A stretch of DNA of 49,025 bases from Nocardioides sp. (GTDB lineage: Bacteria > Actinomycetota > Actinomycetes > Propionibacteriales > Nocardioidaceae). Below the pieces are notes generated by a model. It saw nothing but the letters and a program-made list of their open reading frames with translations, had not been told where the DNA came from and did no database searches. Positions 1-7,455 of the stretch are shown piece after piece. The first letter of the stretch is position 1. Each line of letters starts with the position of its first letter. The translations under genes and the position numbers were made by a program. Location: assembly GCF_030655615.1 (NCBI RefSeq), contig NZ_JAURVJ010000109.1, forward strand, positions 1 to 49,025, given 5' to 3'.

Positions 1-56
1 GGTGTGAGGGCGCCGGTGTGAGGGCGCCGGTGTGAGGGCGCCGGTGTGAGGGCGCC
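1..56. repeat. Four exact copies of a 14-bp direct repeat
   Basis: The unit GGTGTGAGGGCGCC occurs four times head to tail, at 1-14, 15-28, 29-42 and 43-56, with no mismatch. It starts at the window edge, so more copies may lie to the left. The array abuts the palindrome array that begins at position 60. No gene can be assigned here; reading frames that run through it are by-products of the repeats. Confidence 0.9.
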
Positions 57-59
57 GCG

Positions 60-491
60 AACTCGTTCGATCGCACGAGTTGGGCGGGGAGCTCAGCCCG
101 GGCGGCGTTCCAACTCGTTCGATCGCACGAGTTGGGCGAGATCCCTGCCCCACCACCGGCTCAACTCGAGCGATCGCACGAGTTGGGCGAGATTTCAGCC
201 CCACCACCGGCTCAACTCGAGCGATCGCACGAGTTGAGCGGCAGATCAGCCCCACCACCGGCTCAACTCGAGCGCTCGCACGAGTTGGGCGGGGAGCTCG
301 GCCCGACCGTCGTACCAACTCGTTCGATCGCTCGAGTTGGGCGGGACCTCAGCCCCACCACCGGCTCAACACGAGCGATCGCGCGAGTTGGGCGGGATCT
401 CAGCCCCACCACCGGCTCAACTCGTTCGATCGCACGAGTTGAGCGGCAAATCAGCCCCTTCACCGCCTCAACTCGTGCGATCGCACGAGTT
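60..491. repeat. Tandem array of nine 22-bp palindromes, 51-52 bp period
   Basis: Nine near-identical palindromes of the form AACTCG-N10-CGAGTT begin at 60, 112, 163, 214, 265, 317, 368, 419 and 470. Seven have the exact core CGATCG in the centre, and the last copy is a perfect 22-bp palindrome. The spacers of about 29 bp are also related, most containing AGCCCCACCACCGGCTC. The array ends at 491, four bases before the stop codon of the helicase gene that is transcribed toward it, so read-through RNA would form up to nine consecutive hairpins. This stretch has no credible gene: the period is 51 (a multiple of three) in most steps, which keeps several frames open by chance. Confidence 0.92.
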
Positions 492-494
492 CGG

Positions 495-2294
495 TCAGTC
501 GTCGGAGGGCCTCTTGTGCCGCGGCTTCTTGAACGACCCACCCTCCTCGGGGGACGAGGACGAGGACGAGTGCGACGGCGGACGCGAGCCGCGCGGGCCG
601 CGGTCCTCGGAGAGCTCGATGAGCTTGCCGCTGATGCGGGTGTTCTCGAGCTTCTTCCAGACCTCGGGGGACAGGTCGGCGGGCAGCTCGACGACGGAGA
701 AGTCGGGCTGGATCTTGATCGAGCCGAAGTCGCCGCGCGACAGGCCACCCTCGTTGGCGATGGCGCCGACGATCTGGCGGGGCTCGACCTTGTGGCGCTT
801 GCCGACCTGGATCTTGTAGGCCTTCATCGGCTTGCCGGTGTCGTGGCGCGGGCGGCGCTGGCCGCGGTCAAAGCGGTCGTCGTCGGACTTCCCGCCCTTG
901 CCCTTGGCGCCGCGGTCGTCGAACGTCGGTCGCGCGCGCTCGGCGGCCGGGTCGAGGAGCAGCGGGGTGTCGCCCTGGGCGACGATCGCCAGCGCGGCGG
1001 CCACGTCGACCTCGGGCACGTCGTGGTTGCGGACGTAGTGGGCGACGACGTCGCGGAAGGTCTCGACCTCGCTGCCGCGCGAGAGGGCCTCGGTGATGGC
1101 GTCGTCGAAGCGGGCGAGGCGCGTGGTGTTGACGTCCTCGACCGACGGGAGTCGCATCTCGGTCAGCGACTGACGCGTCGCCTTCTCGATGTGCTTGAGC
1201 AGGTAGCGCTCGCGCGGGGTGACGAACGAGATCGCGTCGCCCGAGCGGCCGGCGCGACCCGTGCGGCCGATGCGGTGCACGTAGGACTCGGTGTCGGTGG
1301 GGATGTCGAAGTTGACGACGTGGCTGATCCGCTCGACGTCGAGGCCGCGGGCGGCGACGTCGGTGGCGACGAGGATGTCGAGCTTGCCGGCCTTGAGCTG
1401 GTTGACCGTGCGCTCGCGCTGCACCTGGGCCACGTCACCGTTGATCGCCTGCGCGGAGAAGCCGCGGGCGCGGAGCTTCTCGGCGAGCAGCTCGGTCTCG
1501 TTCTTGGTGCGGACGAAGACGATCATCCCCTCGAAGTTCTCGGTCTCGAGGATGCGCGTGAGGGCGTCGGCCTTCTGGGGATAGCTGACGATCATGTAGC
1601 GCTGGGTGATGTTGTTGGCCGTCTGGGTCTTGCCCTTGACGTCGATCTGCACCGGGTCCTTGAGGTACTGCTTGGACAGCCGGCGGATCTGGGTCGGCAT
1701 GGTGGCGCTGAACAGCGCGACCTGCTTGTCGTCGGGGGTGTCGGCGAGGATCGTCTCGACGTCCTCGGCGAAGCCCATGTTGAGCATCTCGTCGGCCTCG
1801 TCGAGCACGAGGAACTTGAGCTCGGTGAGGTCGAGGGTGCCCTTCTCGAGGTGGTCCATGATCCGGCCCGGGGTGCCGACGACGATGTGGACGCCGCGAC
1901 GCAGCGCGCTCAGCTGCACGCCGTAAGCCTGGCCGCCGTAGACCGGCAGCACGTGCACGCCCTTGGTCTGCGCGGCGTACTTCTGGAAGGCCTCGCAGAC
2001 CTGGAGCGCGAGCTCGCGGGTCGGGGCCAGGACGAGGGCCTGCACCGACTTCTGGCGCACGTCGAGGCGGTCGAGGATCGGCAGCGCGAAGGCCGCCGTC
2101 TTGCCCGTACCGGTCTGCGCGAGGCCGACCAGGTCGCGGCCGGCGAGCAGCGGCGGGATGGTCTCGGCCTGGATCGTGGAGGGGCTCTCGTAGCCGACAT
2201 CCTTGAGGGCCTTGAGGACGGCATCACCGAGACCGAGGTCGGCGAAGGTGGGGGGCGCGTCGGCTGTCTCGACGGGGGCGGCTTGGTCGTTCAC
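495..2294 (-). CDS. DEAD-box ATP-dependent RNA helicase with DbpA-type RNA-binding tail
   Basis: 599-aa cytoplasmic RNA helicase, probably acting in ribosome assembly or RNA turnover. Visible motifs in order: Q motif (TFADLGL, Gln42), Walker A AQTGTGKT (59-66), PTRELA (91-96), DEAD (165-168), SAT (196-198) and HRIGRTGRAGR near 330. The last 120 residues contain a DbpA-like domain (KAYKIQVGKRHKVEPRQIVG...) followed by a Ser-rich, Lys/Arg-rich tail ending KKPRHKRPSDD. The open frame extends upstream to 2756 but that part is an antisense shadow of yccF. The GTG at 2294 is preferred because a TACCGT -10 box lies exactly 6 nt upstream, giving a leaderless mRNA. Related to DeaD/CsdA of actinobacteria. 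The gene runs into the palindrome array at its 3' end. Confidence 0.95.
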   Translation of the reverse strand: MNDQAAPVETADAPPTFADLGLGDAVLKALKDVGYESPSTIQAETIPPLLAGRDLVGLAQTGTGKTAAFALPILDRLDVRQKSVQALVLAPTRELALQVCEAFQKYAAQTKGVHVLPVYGGQAYGVQLSALRRGVHIVVGTPGRIMDHLEKGTLDLTELKFLVLDEADEMLNMGFAEDVETILADTPDDKQVALFSATMPTQIRRLSKQYLKDPVQIDVKGKTQTANNITQRYMIVSYPQKADALTRILETENFEGMIVFVRTKNETELLAEKLRARGFSAQAINGDVAQVQRERTVNQLKAGKLDILVATDVAARGLDVERISHVVNFDIPTDTESYVHRIGRTGRAGRSGDAISFVTPRERYLLKHIEKATRQSLTEMRLPSVEDVNTTRLARFDDAITEALSRGSEVETFRDVVAHYVRNHDVPEVDVAAALAIVAQGDTPLLLDPAAERARPTFDDRGAKGKGGKSDDDRFDRGQRRPRHDTGKPMKAYKIQVGKRHKVEPRQIVGAIANEGGLSRGDFGSIKIQPDFSVVELPADLSPEVWKKLENTRISGKLIELSEDRGPRGSRPPSHSSSSSSPEEGGSFKKPRHKRPSDD

Positions 2295-2300
2295 CCGACA

Positions 2301-2306
2301 ACGGTA
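2301..2306 (-). promoter_or_regulatory. -10 box TACCGT, leaderless start of the helicase gene
   Basis: On the minus strand TACCGT is followed by 6 nt and then the GTG start of the helicase. This is the same spacing as at many other genes in the window, so transcription should begin at or next to the start codon. Confidence 0.6.
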
Positions 2307-2372
2307 GTGGCTGGGGCTTGTACCACCCATTTCGCCGCCGCGGTGTGGTGGGTCACCTGTCAGGCTGAAGGG

Positions 2373-2768
2373 GTGCGAACCCTCCTCAACGTCCTCTGGC
2401 TGGTGCTCTGCGGCTTCTGGATGGCCATCGGGTACGCCGTCGCCGGTGTCGTCTGCTTCGTCTTCATCATCACCATCCCGTTCGGCCTCGCGTCGTTCCG
2501 GATCGCCAGCTATGCGCTGTGGCCGTTCGGCCGCGAGGTCGTCCAGCGCGGCGACGCCGGTGCGGCCTCGGCGATCGGCAACGTCATCTGGTTCGTGGTC
2601 GCCGGGATCTGGCTCGCCATCGGCCACGCGGTCAGCGGCGTCGCCCTCTGCCTGACGGTCATCGGCATCCCGCTCGGCATCGCCAGCTTCAAGATGATCC
2701 CGGTCTCGCTGCTGCCGCTGGGCCGCGAGATCGTGCCGTCCTACCAAGTGTTCCACGCCGCCCGCTGA
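2373..2768 (+). CDS. yccF: YccF domain-containing inner membrane protein
   Basis: 131-aa membrane protein made of two homologous halves, each a hydrophobic pair of segments ending in a Gly/Pro-Leu-Gly-containing loop: FIITIPFGLASFRIASYALWPFGRE in the first half and a TVIGIPLGIASF repeat ending PLGREIV in the second. This duplication is the hallmark of the YccF (DUF307) family, whose function is unknown. The start is the GTG at 2373 (VRTLLNVLWLV), directly before the first hydrophobic helix. Its stop overlaps the ATG of the phosphatase gene (TGATG), so the two are translationally coupled. It is divergent from the helicase with about 78 bp between starts. Confidence 0.9.
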   Translation: MRTLLNVLWLVLCGFWMAIGYAVAGVVCFVFIITIPFGLASFRIASYALWPFGREVVQRGDAGAASAIGNVIWFVVAGIWLAIGHAVSGVALCLTVIGIPLGIASFKMIPVSLLPLGREIVPSYQVFHAAR

Positions 2769-3385
2769 TGGCCGGGCTCGTCGTCGTCACCCATCCCGAG
2801 GCCACGCACGTGGTCGACGGGCTCGTGGGTGGTTGGTACGACGCCGACCTCACCGAGCGGGGCGCCCGCCAGGCGACCCGGATCGCCGATGCGCTCGCCA
2901 CCAGCCCCGGCCTCGGGAGCGTCGACGCCGTCGTCTCCTCCGACCTGCGCCGCTGTCGTCGTACGGCGGACACGGTCGGCGCCCGTCTCGGCCTCGAGGT
3001 CCGGCTCGACCCCGACCTCCGCGAGCAGTCCTACGGTGCGGCGGAGGGCCACCCGCCCGGCACCTTCGCCTGGACGCCGCCCGGCGCGGGCGACGACCCG
3101 CTCACCCACCACGACGGCGTCGAGGGCTCTGAGACGCGGCTCGAGGTCGCGACCCGGGTCTACGCCGCGGTCGAGCGCGTCCTGACCGCCGGTGACGAGA
3201 CCACCGTCGTGATCACCCACGGCGGCGCGGCGACCTACGTCGTCGCGGCCTGGATCGGGATGCCGCTGACGTCGGTCGGGGCGGTCCGGTTCAGCCTCAC
3301 GCCGGGAAGCATCAGCCGGCTGACGGAGCCGCGGCCCGGCGAGCGACGCGTCGAGTCGCTCGACGGCGTCGCCCACCTCGCCTGA
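2768..3385 (+). CDS. Histidine phosphatase superfamily protein (variant RHG motif)
   Basis: 205-aa protein of the phosphoglycerate mutase/histidine phosphatase fold, substrate unknown. The N-terminal strand LVVVTHPEATH carries the phospho-accepting His9, but in the sequence THP where most members have RHG. Other fold marks are present: LTERGARQA, SSDLRRCRRTA (the conserved Arg after the first domain) and the second catalytic His in VVITHGGAATYV. The start ATG overlaps the yccF stop, which fixes it. The gene ends 16 bp from the convergent unknown gene on the minus strand. The THP variant could alter substrate choice; it is consistent within this fold, so I keep the family call. Confidence 0.88.
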   Translation: MAGLVVVTHPEATHVVDGLVGGWYDADLTERGARQATRIADALATSPGLGSVDAVVSSDLRRCRRTADTVGARLGLEVRLDPDLREQSYGAAEGHPPGTFAWTPPGAGDDPLTHHDGVEGSETRLEVATRVYAAVERVLTAGDETTVVITHGGAATYVVAAWIGMPLTSVGAVRFSLTPGSISRLTEPRPGERRVESLDGVAHLA

Positions 3386-3400
3386 GGGGCTGGAGGAGGG

Positions 3401-3883
3401 TCAGGCCGGCCACGTCTCGTCCGCCCGGGCGACCAGCAGCTCCTCGGACGCGCCGAAGCCCAGCAGCGAGTGCCGCTGGTCCGCCCACGCGCCGAGCGCC
3501 CAGTCGCGGCGGCGCGCGACGACGTCCCAGGAGAGCTCGAGGGTGAGCACCGTCGCGGTCGGGCCGAGCGCGACCGCGCGGCACTCGGTGGCCCCGACCG
3601 GCTCGGGCAGCCGCACGAGCACCCAGGGCCTGCGCACCTCGGCCACGAGGCCGGCCTCCGGGAGCCGCAGGTCGGGCAGCAGGTCCTCGCCGGCGCGGCG
3701 CCACCACCGCAGCACGAGCAGCGGATCGGCCGTCAACGCCTGCGCCGCCCGGCCCGGCTCGTGCCCGGCAAGAGCCGGCAGGACCCGGTGGGCGAAGGCG
3801 TAGTGGTGCGGGCGCGGCTCGGGCGGCCGCCCGGTCGGCTCCGTTGCCGTGTCGGTCACCGGGCCATCCTGCCCCGGACTCAT
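3401..3883 (-). CDS. Conserved hypothetical protein
   Basis: 160-aa soluble protein that I do not recognise. It has a Pro-rich N-terminus (TEPTGRPPEPRPHHYAF), a middle with LVLRWWRRAGEDLLPDLRL, and ends LLVARADETWPA. No membrane segment, signal peptide or metal motif is visible. Two starts are possible: ATG at 3883 or GTG at 3859 (VTDTATEP); the shorter form would be 152 aa and begins just past a purine-rich stretch. Codon use is that of its neighbours. It stands alone on the minus strand between the phosphatase and a small membrane protein gene. Confidence 0.65.
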   Translation of the reverse strand: MSPGQDGPVTDTATEPTGRPPEPRPHHYAFAHRVLPALAGHEPGRAAQALTADPLLVLRWWRRAGEDLLPDLRLPEAGLVAEVRRPWVLVRLPEPVGATECRAVALGPTATVLTLELSWDVVARRRDWALGAWADQRHSLLGFGASEELLVARADETWPA

Positions 3884-3954
3884 CCGCCCGGGGGACGCGT
3901 CCGACCGGCGACCGACCTAGCGTGGAGGTCCCTCATTGCTCTCGGAGGCCCCCC

Positions 3955-4164
3955 ATGAACGACGCTCTGCACCGCCCTGCGCCCCATCCGTGGCGCACTC
4001 TCACCCTCGGCTTCCTGGGAGGCGTGGCCCTCGGCCTCGTCGTCTGGGTCGTGCTGAGGGTGGCCGGCCTGTCGCCCGACTCGGCCGGCCTGATCGCCTT
4101 CATCCTCGTGATGGGCGCCGCGCTCGGCGCGCTGCTCTGGTCGGGCCGCGACGACCCGACCTGA
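3955..4164 (+). CDS. Small two-helix membrane protein
   Basis: 69-aa protein with two hydrophobic segments, TLGFLGGVALGLVVWVVLRV and a second at about residues 43-61 (AGLIAFILVMGAALGALLW), joined by a short loop, and an acidic C-terminus. The start is clear: GGAGG at 3944-3948 lies 6 nt before the ATG. A TAGCGT hexamer at 3918-3923 is a plausible -10 box and gives a leader of about 25 nt. No family is recognised. It is convergent with glmS, with 12 bp between the stop codons. Confidence 0.75.
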   Translation: MNDALHRPAPHPWRTLTLGFLGGVALGLVVWVVLRVAGLSPDSAGLIAFILVMGAALGALLWSGRDDPT

Positions 4165-4176
4165 GCGGCGGTCAGG

Positions 4177-5994
4177 TCACTCGACGGTGACCGACTTGGC
4201 GAGGTTGCGGGGCTTGTCGACGTCGAGGCCGAGGTGGGTCGCGGCGTGGAAGGCCAGCAGCTGCAGCGGCAGCGTGAGCAGGATCGGGTCGAGCTCGCGC
4301 TCGGATCGCGGTACGTCGACGCGGCGGCAGGTGATCCCGCCGAGGTCGACGTCGGGGTGGGTGACCACGACCAGCGGGCCGCCGCGCGCGGAGATCTCGT
4401 GCAGGGCTGCGACGTTGCGGTCGGTGAGCTCGTCGTGGGGCACCACCGCGACCGTCGGCACCTTCGGGGAGATCAGCGCGAGCGGGCCGTGCTTGAGCTC
4501 GGAGGTCTGGTAGGCCTCGGCGTGGCGGTAGGTGATCTCCTTAAACTTCTGCGCGCCCTCGCGGGCCACGGGGAAGCCGCGGACCCGGCCGACGAAGAAC
4601 AGGCTCTCGGCCGCGGCGAGCTGCTCGGCGACCTCGACGAGCTCCTCGGACAGGGCGAGCACGTCGGCGACCTGGCCCGGCAGCGCCTGCAGGCCGGCGA
4701 CCATGCGCTTGCCGTCGGCGATGGACAGGTCGCGGACCCGGCCGAGCTGGAGCGCGAGCAGCGCGAAGCCGAGGAACATCGTGGTGAGGGCCTTGGTCGA
4801 GGCGACGGCGACCTCGGGGCCGGCGTGCAGGTAGATCCCGCCGTCGACCTCGCGGGCGATGGCTGATCCGACGACGTTGACGAGGCCGACGACCCGGCCG
4901 CCCTTGCGGCGTACTTCCTGGACGGCGAGGAGGGTGTCGATGGTCTCGCCGGACTGGCTGACCGCGACGTAGAGGGTGTCGGGCTCGATGACCGGGTCGC
5001 GGTAGCGGAACTCGCTGGCGGCCTCGGCGTCGGCGGGGATGCGGGCCAGCTCCTCGATCAGCGAGGCCCCCATCTGCCCGACGTAGTAGGCCGAGCCGCA
5101 GCCGAGGATCTTGACGCGGCGGATCGCGCGGGTCTCGCGGGCGTCCATGTTGAGGCCGCCGAGGTGGGCGGTGCCGAACCGCTCGTCGAGGCGTCCGCGC
5201 AGGACCCGCTCGGCCGCGGCCGGCTGGTCGAGCATCTCGCGCAGCATGAAGTCGCTGCCGTGGACGTCGTAGGACGCGGGGTCGACGTCGACCTCGGTCG
5301 CGGTCCGCGGGGCGTGGGTGAGGTCGGCGCGGTAGGTGGTGAACCCGGTCGCGGTGATCGTGGCGATCTCGCCGTCCTCGAGGTGGGCGACCGTCGTCGT
5401 GTAGCGCACCAGCGCGGCCAGGTCGGAGGCCACGTGCATCTCCTTCTCGCCGACACCGATGATCAGCGGGCTGCCGTTGCGCGCCACCACGATCCGGTCG
5501 GGGAAGTCGGCGTGCAGCACCGCGAGGCCGTAGGTGCCGTCGATGCGCTGGAGCGTCTCGGAGACCTTGCCCTCGAGGGTGTCGGCGTCCGAGAGCGCGA
5601 TCAGGTGGGCCAGCACCTCGGTGTCGGTGTCGGAGACCAGGTCGACCCCGGCGTCGGCGAGGTCGGCACGCAGCGCGTTGGCGTTGTCGATGATCCCGTT
5701 GTGGACGACCGCGACGTCGCCCTTGCCGTCGGTGTGGGGGTGGGCGTTGGCGTCGGTCGCCGGACCGTGGGTCGCCCAGCGGGTGTGGCCGATGCCGGCC
5801 TTGCCCGCGAACCGCTTGGGCAGCTCCTCCTGGAGGTCACGCACCCGCCCGGCCCGCTTGGCGACCCGGACCCCGGTCGGCCCGACGACCGCGACCCCGG
5901 CCGAGTCGTAGCCGCGGTGCTCCAGGCGCGAGAGCCCCTCGAGGAGCAGCGGGGCTGCCTGCTGGGTGCCGATGTAGCCGACGATGCCGCACAT
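4177..5994 (-). CDS. glmS: Glutamine--fructose-6-phosphate aminotransferase (isomerizing)
   Basis: 605-aa enzyme that makes glucosamine-6-phosphate from fructose-6-phosphate and glutamine, the first committed step to UDP-GlcNAc and peptidoglycan. The protein begins MCGIVGYIG, with Cys2 as the glutaminase nucleophile after Met removal. It has HRGYDSAG and GIGHTRWATHG of the N-terminal amidotransferase, then two SIS sugar-isomerase domains (SQSGETIDTL, STKALTTM), and ends in the diagnostic NLAKSVTVE. Length is normal for the family. The SD-like GGAAGAGG lies upstream of the ATG. It is the second gene after a small unknown gene (31 bp apart), probably one transcript. Confidence 0.98.
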   Translation of the reverse strand: MCGIVGYIGTQQAAPLLLEGLSRLEHRGYDSAGVAVVGPTGVRVAKRAGRVRDLQEELPKRFAGKAGIGHTRWATHGPATDANAHPHTDGKGDVAVVHNGIIDNANALRADLADAGVDLVSDTDTEVLAHLIALSDADTLEGKVSETLQRIDGTYGLAVLHADFPDRIVVARNGSPLIIGVGEKEMHVASDLAALVRYTTTVAHLEDGEIATITATGFTTYRADLTHAPRTATEVDVDPASYDVHGSDFMLREMLDQPAAAERVLRGRLDERFGTAHLGGLNMDARETRAIRRVKILGCGSAYYVGQMGASLIEELARIPADAEAASEFRYRDPVIEPDTLYVAVSQSGETIDTLLAVQEVRRKGGRVVGLVNVVGSAIAREVDGGIYLHAGPEVAVASTKALTTMFLGFALLALQLGRVRDLSIADGKRMVAGLQALPGQVADVLALSEELVEVAEQLAAAESLFFVGRVRGFPVAREGAQKFKEITYRHAEAYQTSELKHGPLALISPKVPTVAVVPHDELTDRNVAALHEISARGGPLVVVTHPDVDLGGITCRRVDVPRSERELDPILLTLPLQLLAFHAATHLGLDVDKPRNLAKSVTVE

Positions 5995-6025
5995 GTGGTG
6001 GGTCCTCTTCCGTGGTTCGAGCAGG

Positions 6026-6289
6026 TCAGCCGTAGACGAGGCGGCGGAGCTGCCGCTCGGTGAGGGGTGGTGCCGCGACGACGCGCGAGGTGAGCTCGTC
6101 GGCGATCCGGGCGAAGATCTCGGGGTTCTTGTGGCCGTAGGTCTTGAGCTCGCCGTGGCGCCGCCTCACGTAGGCCCCGACCGTCTCGGCGTGGAACGAG
6201 ACCACGTCCTCGACGACCCGGGCCGCCTCCGCCTCGGTCAGGCCCGTCGACGCCACGAGGTGCGTGACGAGGCTCTGGTCGGTGCGCAC
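6026..6289 (-). CDS. Small conserved hypothetical protein upstream of glmS
   Basis: 87-aa protein, VRTDQSLVTHLVASTG to the C-terminal PLTERQLRRLVYG, mainly alpha-helical with a basic segment YVRRRHGELKTYGHKNPE. The first 45 residues of the longer open frame are Arg/Gly/Cys-rich and look non-coding, so GTG 6289 is the preferred start. There is no clear SD. The pattern TGLTEAEAARVVEDVV loosely recalls the helix-turn-helix start of HU-type DNA-binding proteins, but the rest does not match, so I assign no function. It sits 31 bp upstream of glmS on the same strand and could be co-transcribed. Confidence 0.6.
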   Translation of the reverse strand: MRTDQSLVTHLVASTGLTEAEAARVVEDVVSFHAETVGAYVRRRHGELKTYGHKNPEIFARIADELTSRVVAAPPLTERQLRRLVYG

Positions 6290-6330
6290 GGGGAGGATCG
6301 TGCGCCCGACGCGGCCTCGTGTGCAACTTC

Positions 6331-6348
6331 CTGCCCGAAATCGGGCAG
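6331..6348. promoter_or_regulatory. Inverted repeat upstream of the glmS operon
   Basis: CTGCCCGA and TCGGGCAG form a perfect 8-bp inverted repeat with a 2-nt spacer, about 42 bp upstream of the GTG start of the first gene of the glmS operon. A related CCTGCCGATCGGGC follows at once. It could be an operator or a leader hairpin. The rest of 6290-6510 shows no gene. Confidence 0.35.
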
Positions 6349-6510
6349 TTCCCTGCCGATCGGGCGCGCCGCAGGCCCCGTCCGTGGCCGGGCAGGCCCG
6401 ACCGTCCCACGGTCTCCACACCCGCCGATTCCGAGCGGTGGAGCAGTCGACCCCTCCCGACCGGCTCAGGTCCGTCCAGGTGGAGCAAGAAGTCCACCCC
6501 TAGGGGTCAC

Positions 6511-6540
6511 TTGTCCGCCCAGGTGGGGATGAGGTACCTT
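6511..6540 (+). promoter_or_regulatory. Candidate promoter of the 43-aa gene
   Basis: TTGTCC (6511-6516) and TACCTT (6535-6540) are spaced by 18 bp, close to a sigma-A arrangement, and predict a start near 6547. Just upstream CCAGGTGG occurs twice, and GTGAACAG is repeated at 6543-6550 and 6554-6561, 11 bp apart; these may bind a regulator. Confidence 0.45.
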
Positions 6541-6571
6541 GAGTGAACAGAAGGTGAACAGGAGGTGTCCC

Positions 6572-6703
6572 ATGACCGACCACAAACGTCGGGCCCAGCT
6601 CGAGATGCGCTGGCTCCCGGTGACCGACGAGGCCGGACGCACGCGGATGGAAGCGGTCTGGATCGTCCCGACCGAGTCCGCGGGCATCACCCAGGCCGCC
6701 TGA
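6572..6703 (+). CDS. 43-aa small protein
   Basis: Short gene that automatic length cut-offs would miss. GGAGG at 6561-6565 lies 6 nt before the ATG, among the best ribosome sites in the window. The protein starts MTDHKRRAQLEMRWLPVTD, continues with DEAGRTRMEAVWIVP and ends SAGITQAA. It is soluble, with a basic N-terminus and a probable beta-hairpin (MRWLPVTDEAGRTRMEAVWI). It has a candidate promoter upstream and a strong hairpin terminator 22 bp downstream, so it appears to be an independent single-gene unit. No function is recognised. Confidence 0.75.
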   Translation: MTDHKRRAQLEMRWLPVTDEAGRTRMEAVWIVPTESAGITQAA

Positions 6704-6724
6704 CCTCGTCTCTCTCGGATCATC

Positions 6725-6768
6725 CGGCAGCGCCGCACCCCCTCGGGGTGTGGTGCTGCCGATCTTTT
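6725..6768 (+). terminator. Rho-independent terminator of the 43-aa gene
   Basis: A 17-bp stem (CGGCAGCGCCGCACCCC against GGGGTGTGGTGCTGCCG, two G-U pairs) with a 3-nt loop spans 6725-6761 and is followed by ATCTTTTT. This is the most classical terminator in the window. Confidence 0.85.
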
Positions 6769-6788
6769 TCCAGGGCGATGGGAATGCA

Positions 6789-6806
6789 AACGGACTGCGG
6801 TCCGTT
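6789..6806. promoter_or_regulatory. Palindromic operator candidate upstream of the yceI-like gene
   Basis: AACGGAC and GTCCGTT form a perfect 7-bp inverted repeat separated by TGCG, 46 bp upstream of the ATG. TTGACT at 6815-6820 could be the -35 element. The form resembles operators of TetR-family repressors; no such regulator is encoded in the window. Confidence 0.5.
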
Positions 6807-6852
6807 ACTGGTGATTGACTGTTCAACCACCCCACCTCTTCTGGAGCACACC

Positions 6853-7419
6853 ATGACCGAGTTCGACGCCGCCACCACCGCCATCTCCGACATCACCGGC
6901 GACTACACCATCGACCCCGCCCACACGCGCCTCGGCTTCGTCGCGCGCCACGCGATGGTCACCAAGGTCCGCGGCCAGTTCCACGAGTTCACCGGCACCG
7001 CCCACGTCGACACCGCCAACCCGGCCGCCTCCAAGGTCGACCTGACCATCGCCGCCGCGTCCGTGAGCACCGGCAACGCCGACCGCGACGGCCACCAGCA
7101 GAGCGCCGACTTCTTCGGCTCCGCCGAGAACCCCCAGATCACGTTCTCCTCGACCAACGTCGAGCGCGACGGTGCGACCTGGACCATCACCGGAGACCTC
7201 ACCATCAAGGGCACCACCAACTCCGTCGCGATCGACTTCGACGAGGTCGGCTCGGCCCAGGACCCGTTCGGCAACACCCGCGTGGGCTTCGAGGGCTCGG
7301 TCACCGTCAAGCGCAGCGACTGGGGCCTCACCTTCAACGCCGCCCTCGAGACCGGCGGCGTCCTCGTCTCCGAGAAGGTCACCCTCGAGTTCGACATCTC
7401 CGCCATCAAGAACGCCTGA
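6853..7419 (+). CDS. YceI family protein
   Basis: 188-aa lipocalin-like protein of the YceI family, which binds isoprenoid-type lipids in characterised members. Diagnostic features are GDYTIDPAHTRLGFVARHAM at the start, the strand SKVDLTIAAASVSTGNADRD with HQQSADFF, NPQITFSS, WTITGDLTIKGTTN, FEGSVTVKRSDWGLTFN and the C-terminal VTLEFDISAIK. No signal peptide is present, so this is a cytoplasmic version, common in actinobacteria. The start ATG has GGAG 7 nt upstream. The palindrome at 6789-6806 suggests repression by a trans-acting regulator. It is followed by a strong hairpin at 7456-7486. Confidence 0.95.
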   Translation: MTEFDAATTAISDITGDYTIDPAHTRLGFVARHAMVTKVRGQFHEFTGTAHVDTANPAASKVDLTIAAASVSTGNADRDGHQQSADFFGSAENPQITFSSTNVERDGATWTITGDLTIKGTTNSVAIDFDEVGSAQDPFGNTRVGFEGSVTVKRSDWGLTFNAALETGGVLVSEKVTLEFDISAIKNA

Positions 7420-7455
7420 CCCCAGCCCCACCCGCAGCAACCGCGTCACCCGGCA

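Noticed and set aside
60..491. CRISPR array
   Set aside because: The spacers are almost identical to each other, the repeat is a palindrome and no cas gene is present. It is a tandem repeat, not a CRISPR array.
132..2768. 878-aa plus-strand open frame through the repeats and helicase gene
   Set aside because: Only its last 131 residues (YccF) are real. The rest is antisense to the helicase and low-complexity translation of the palindromes.
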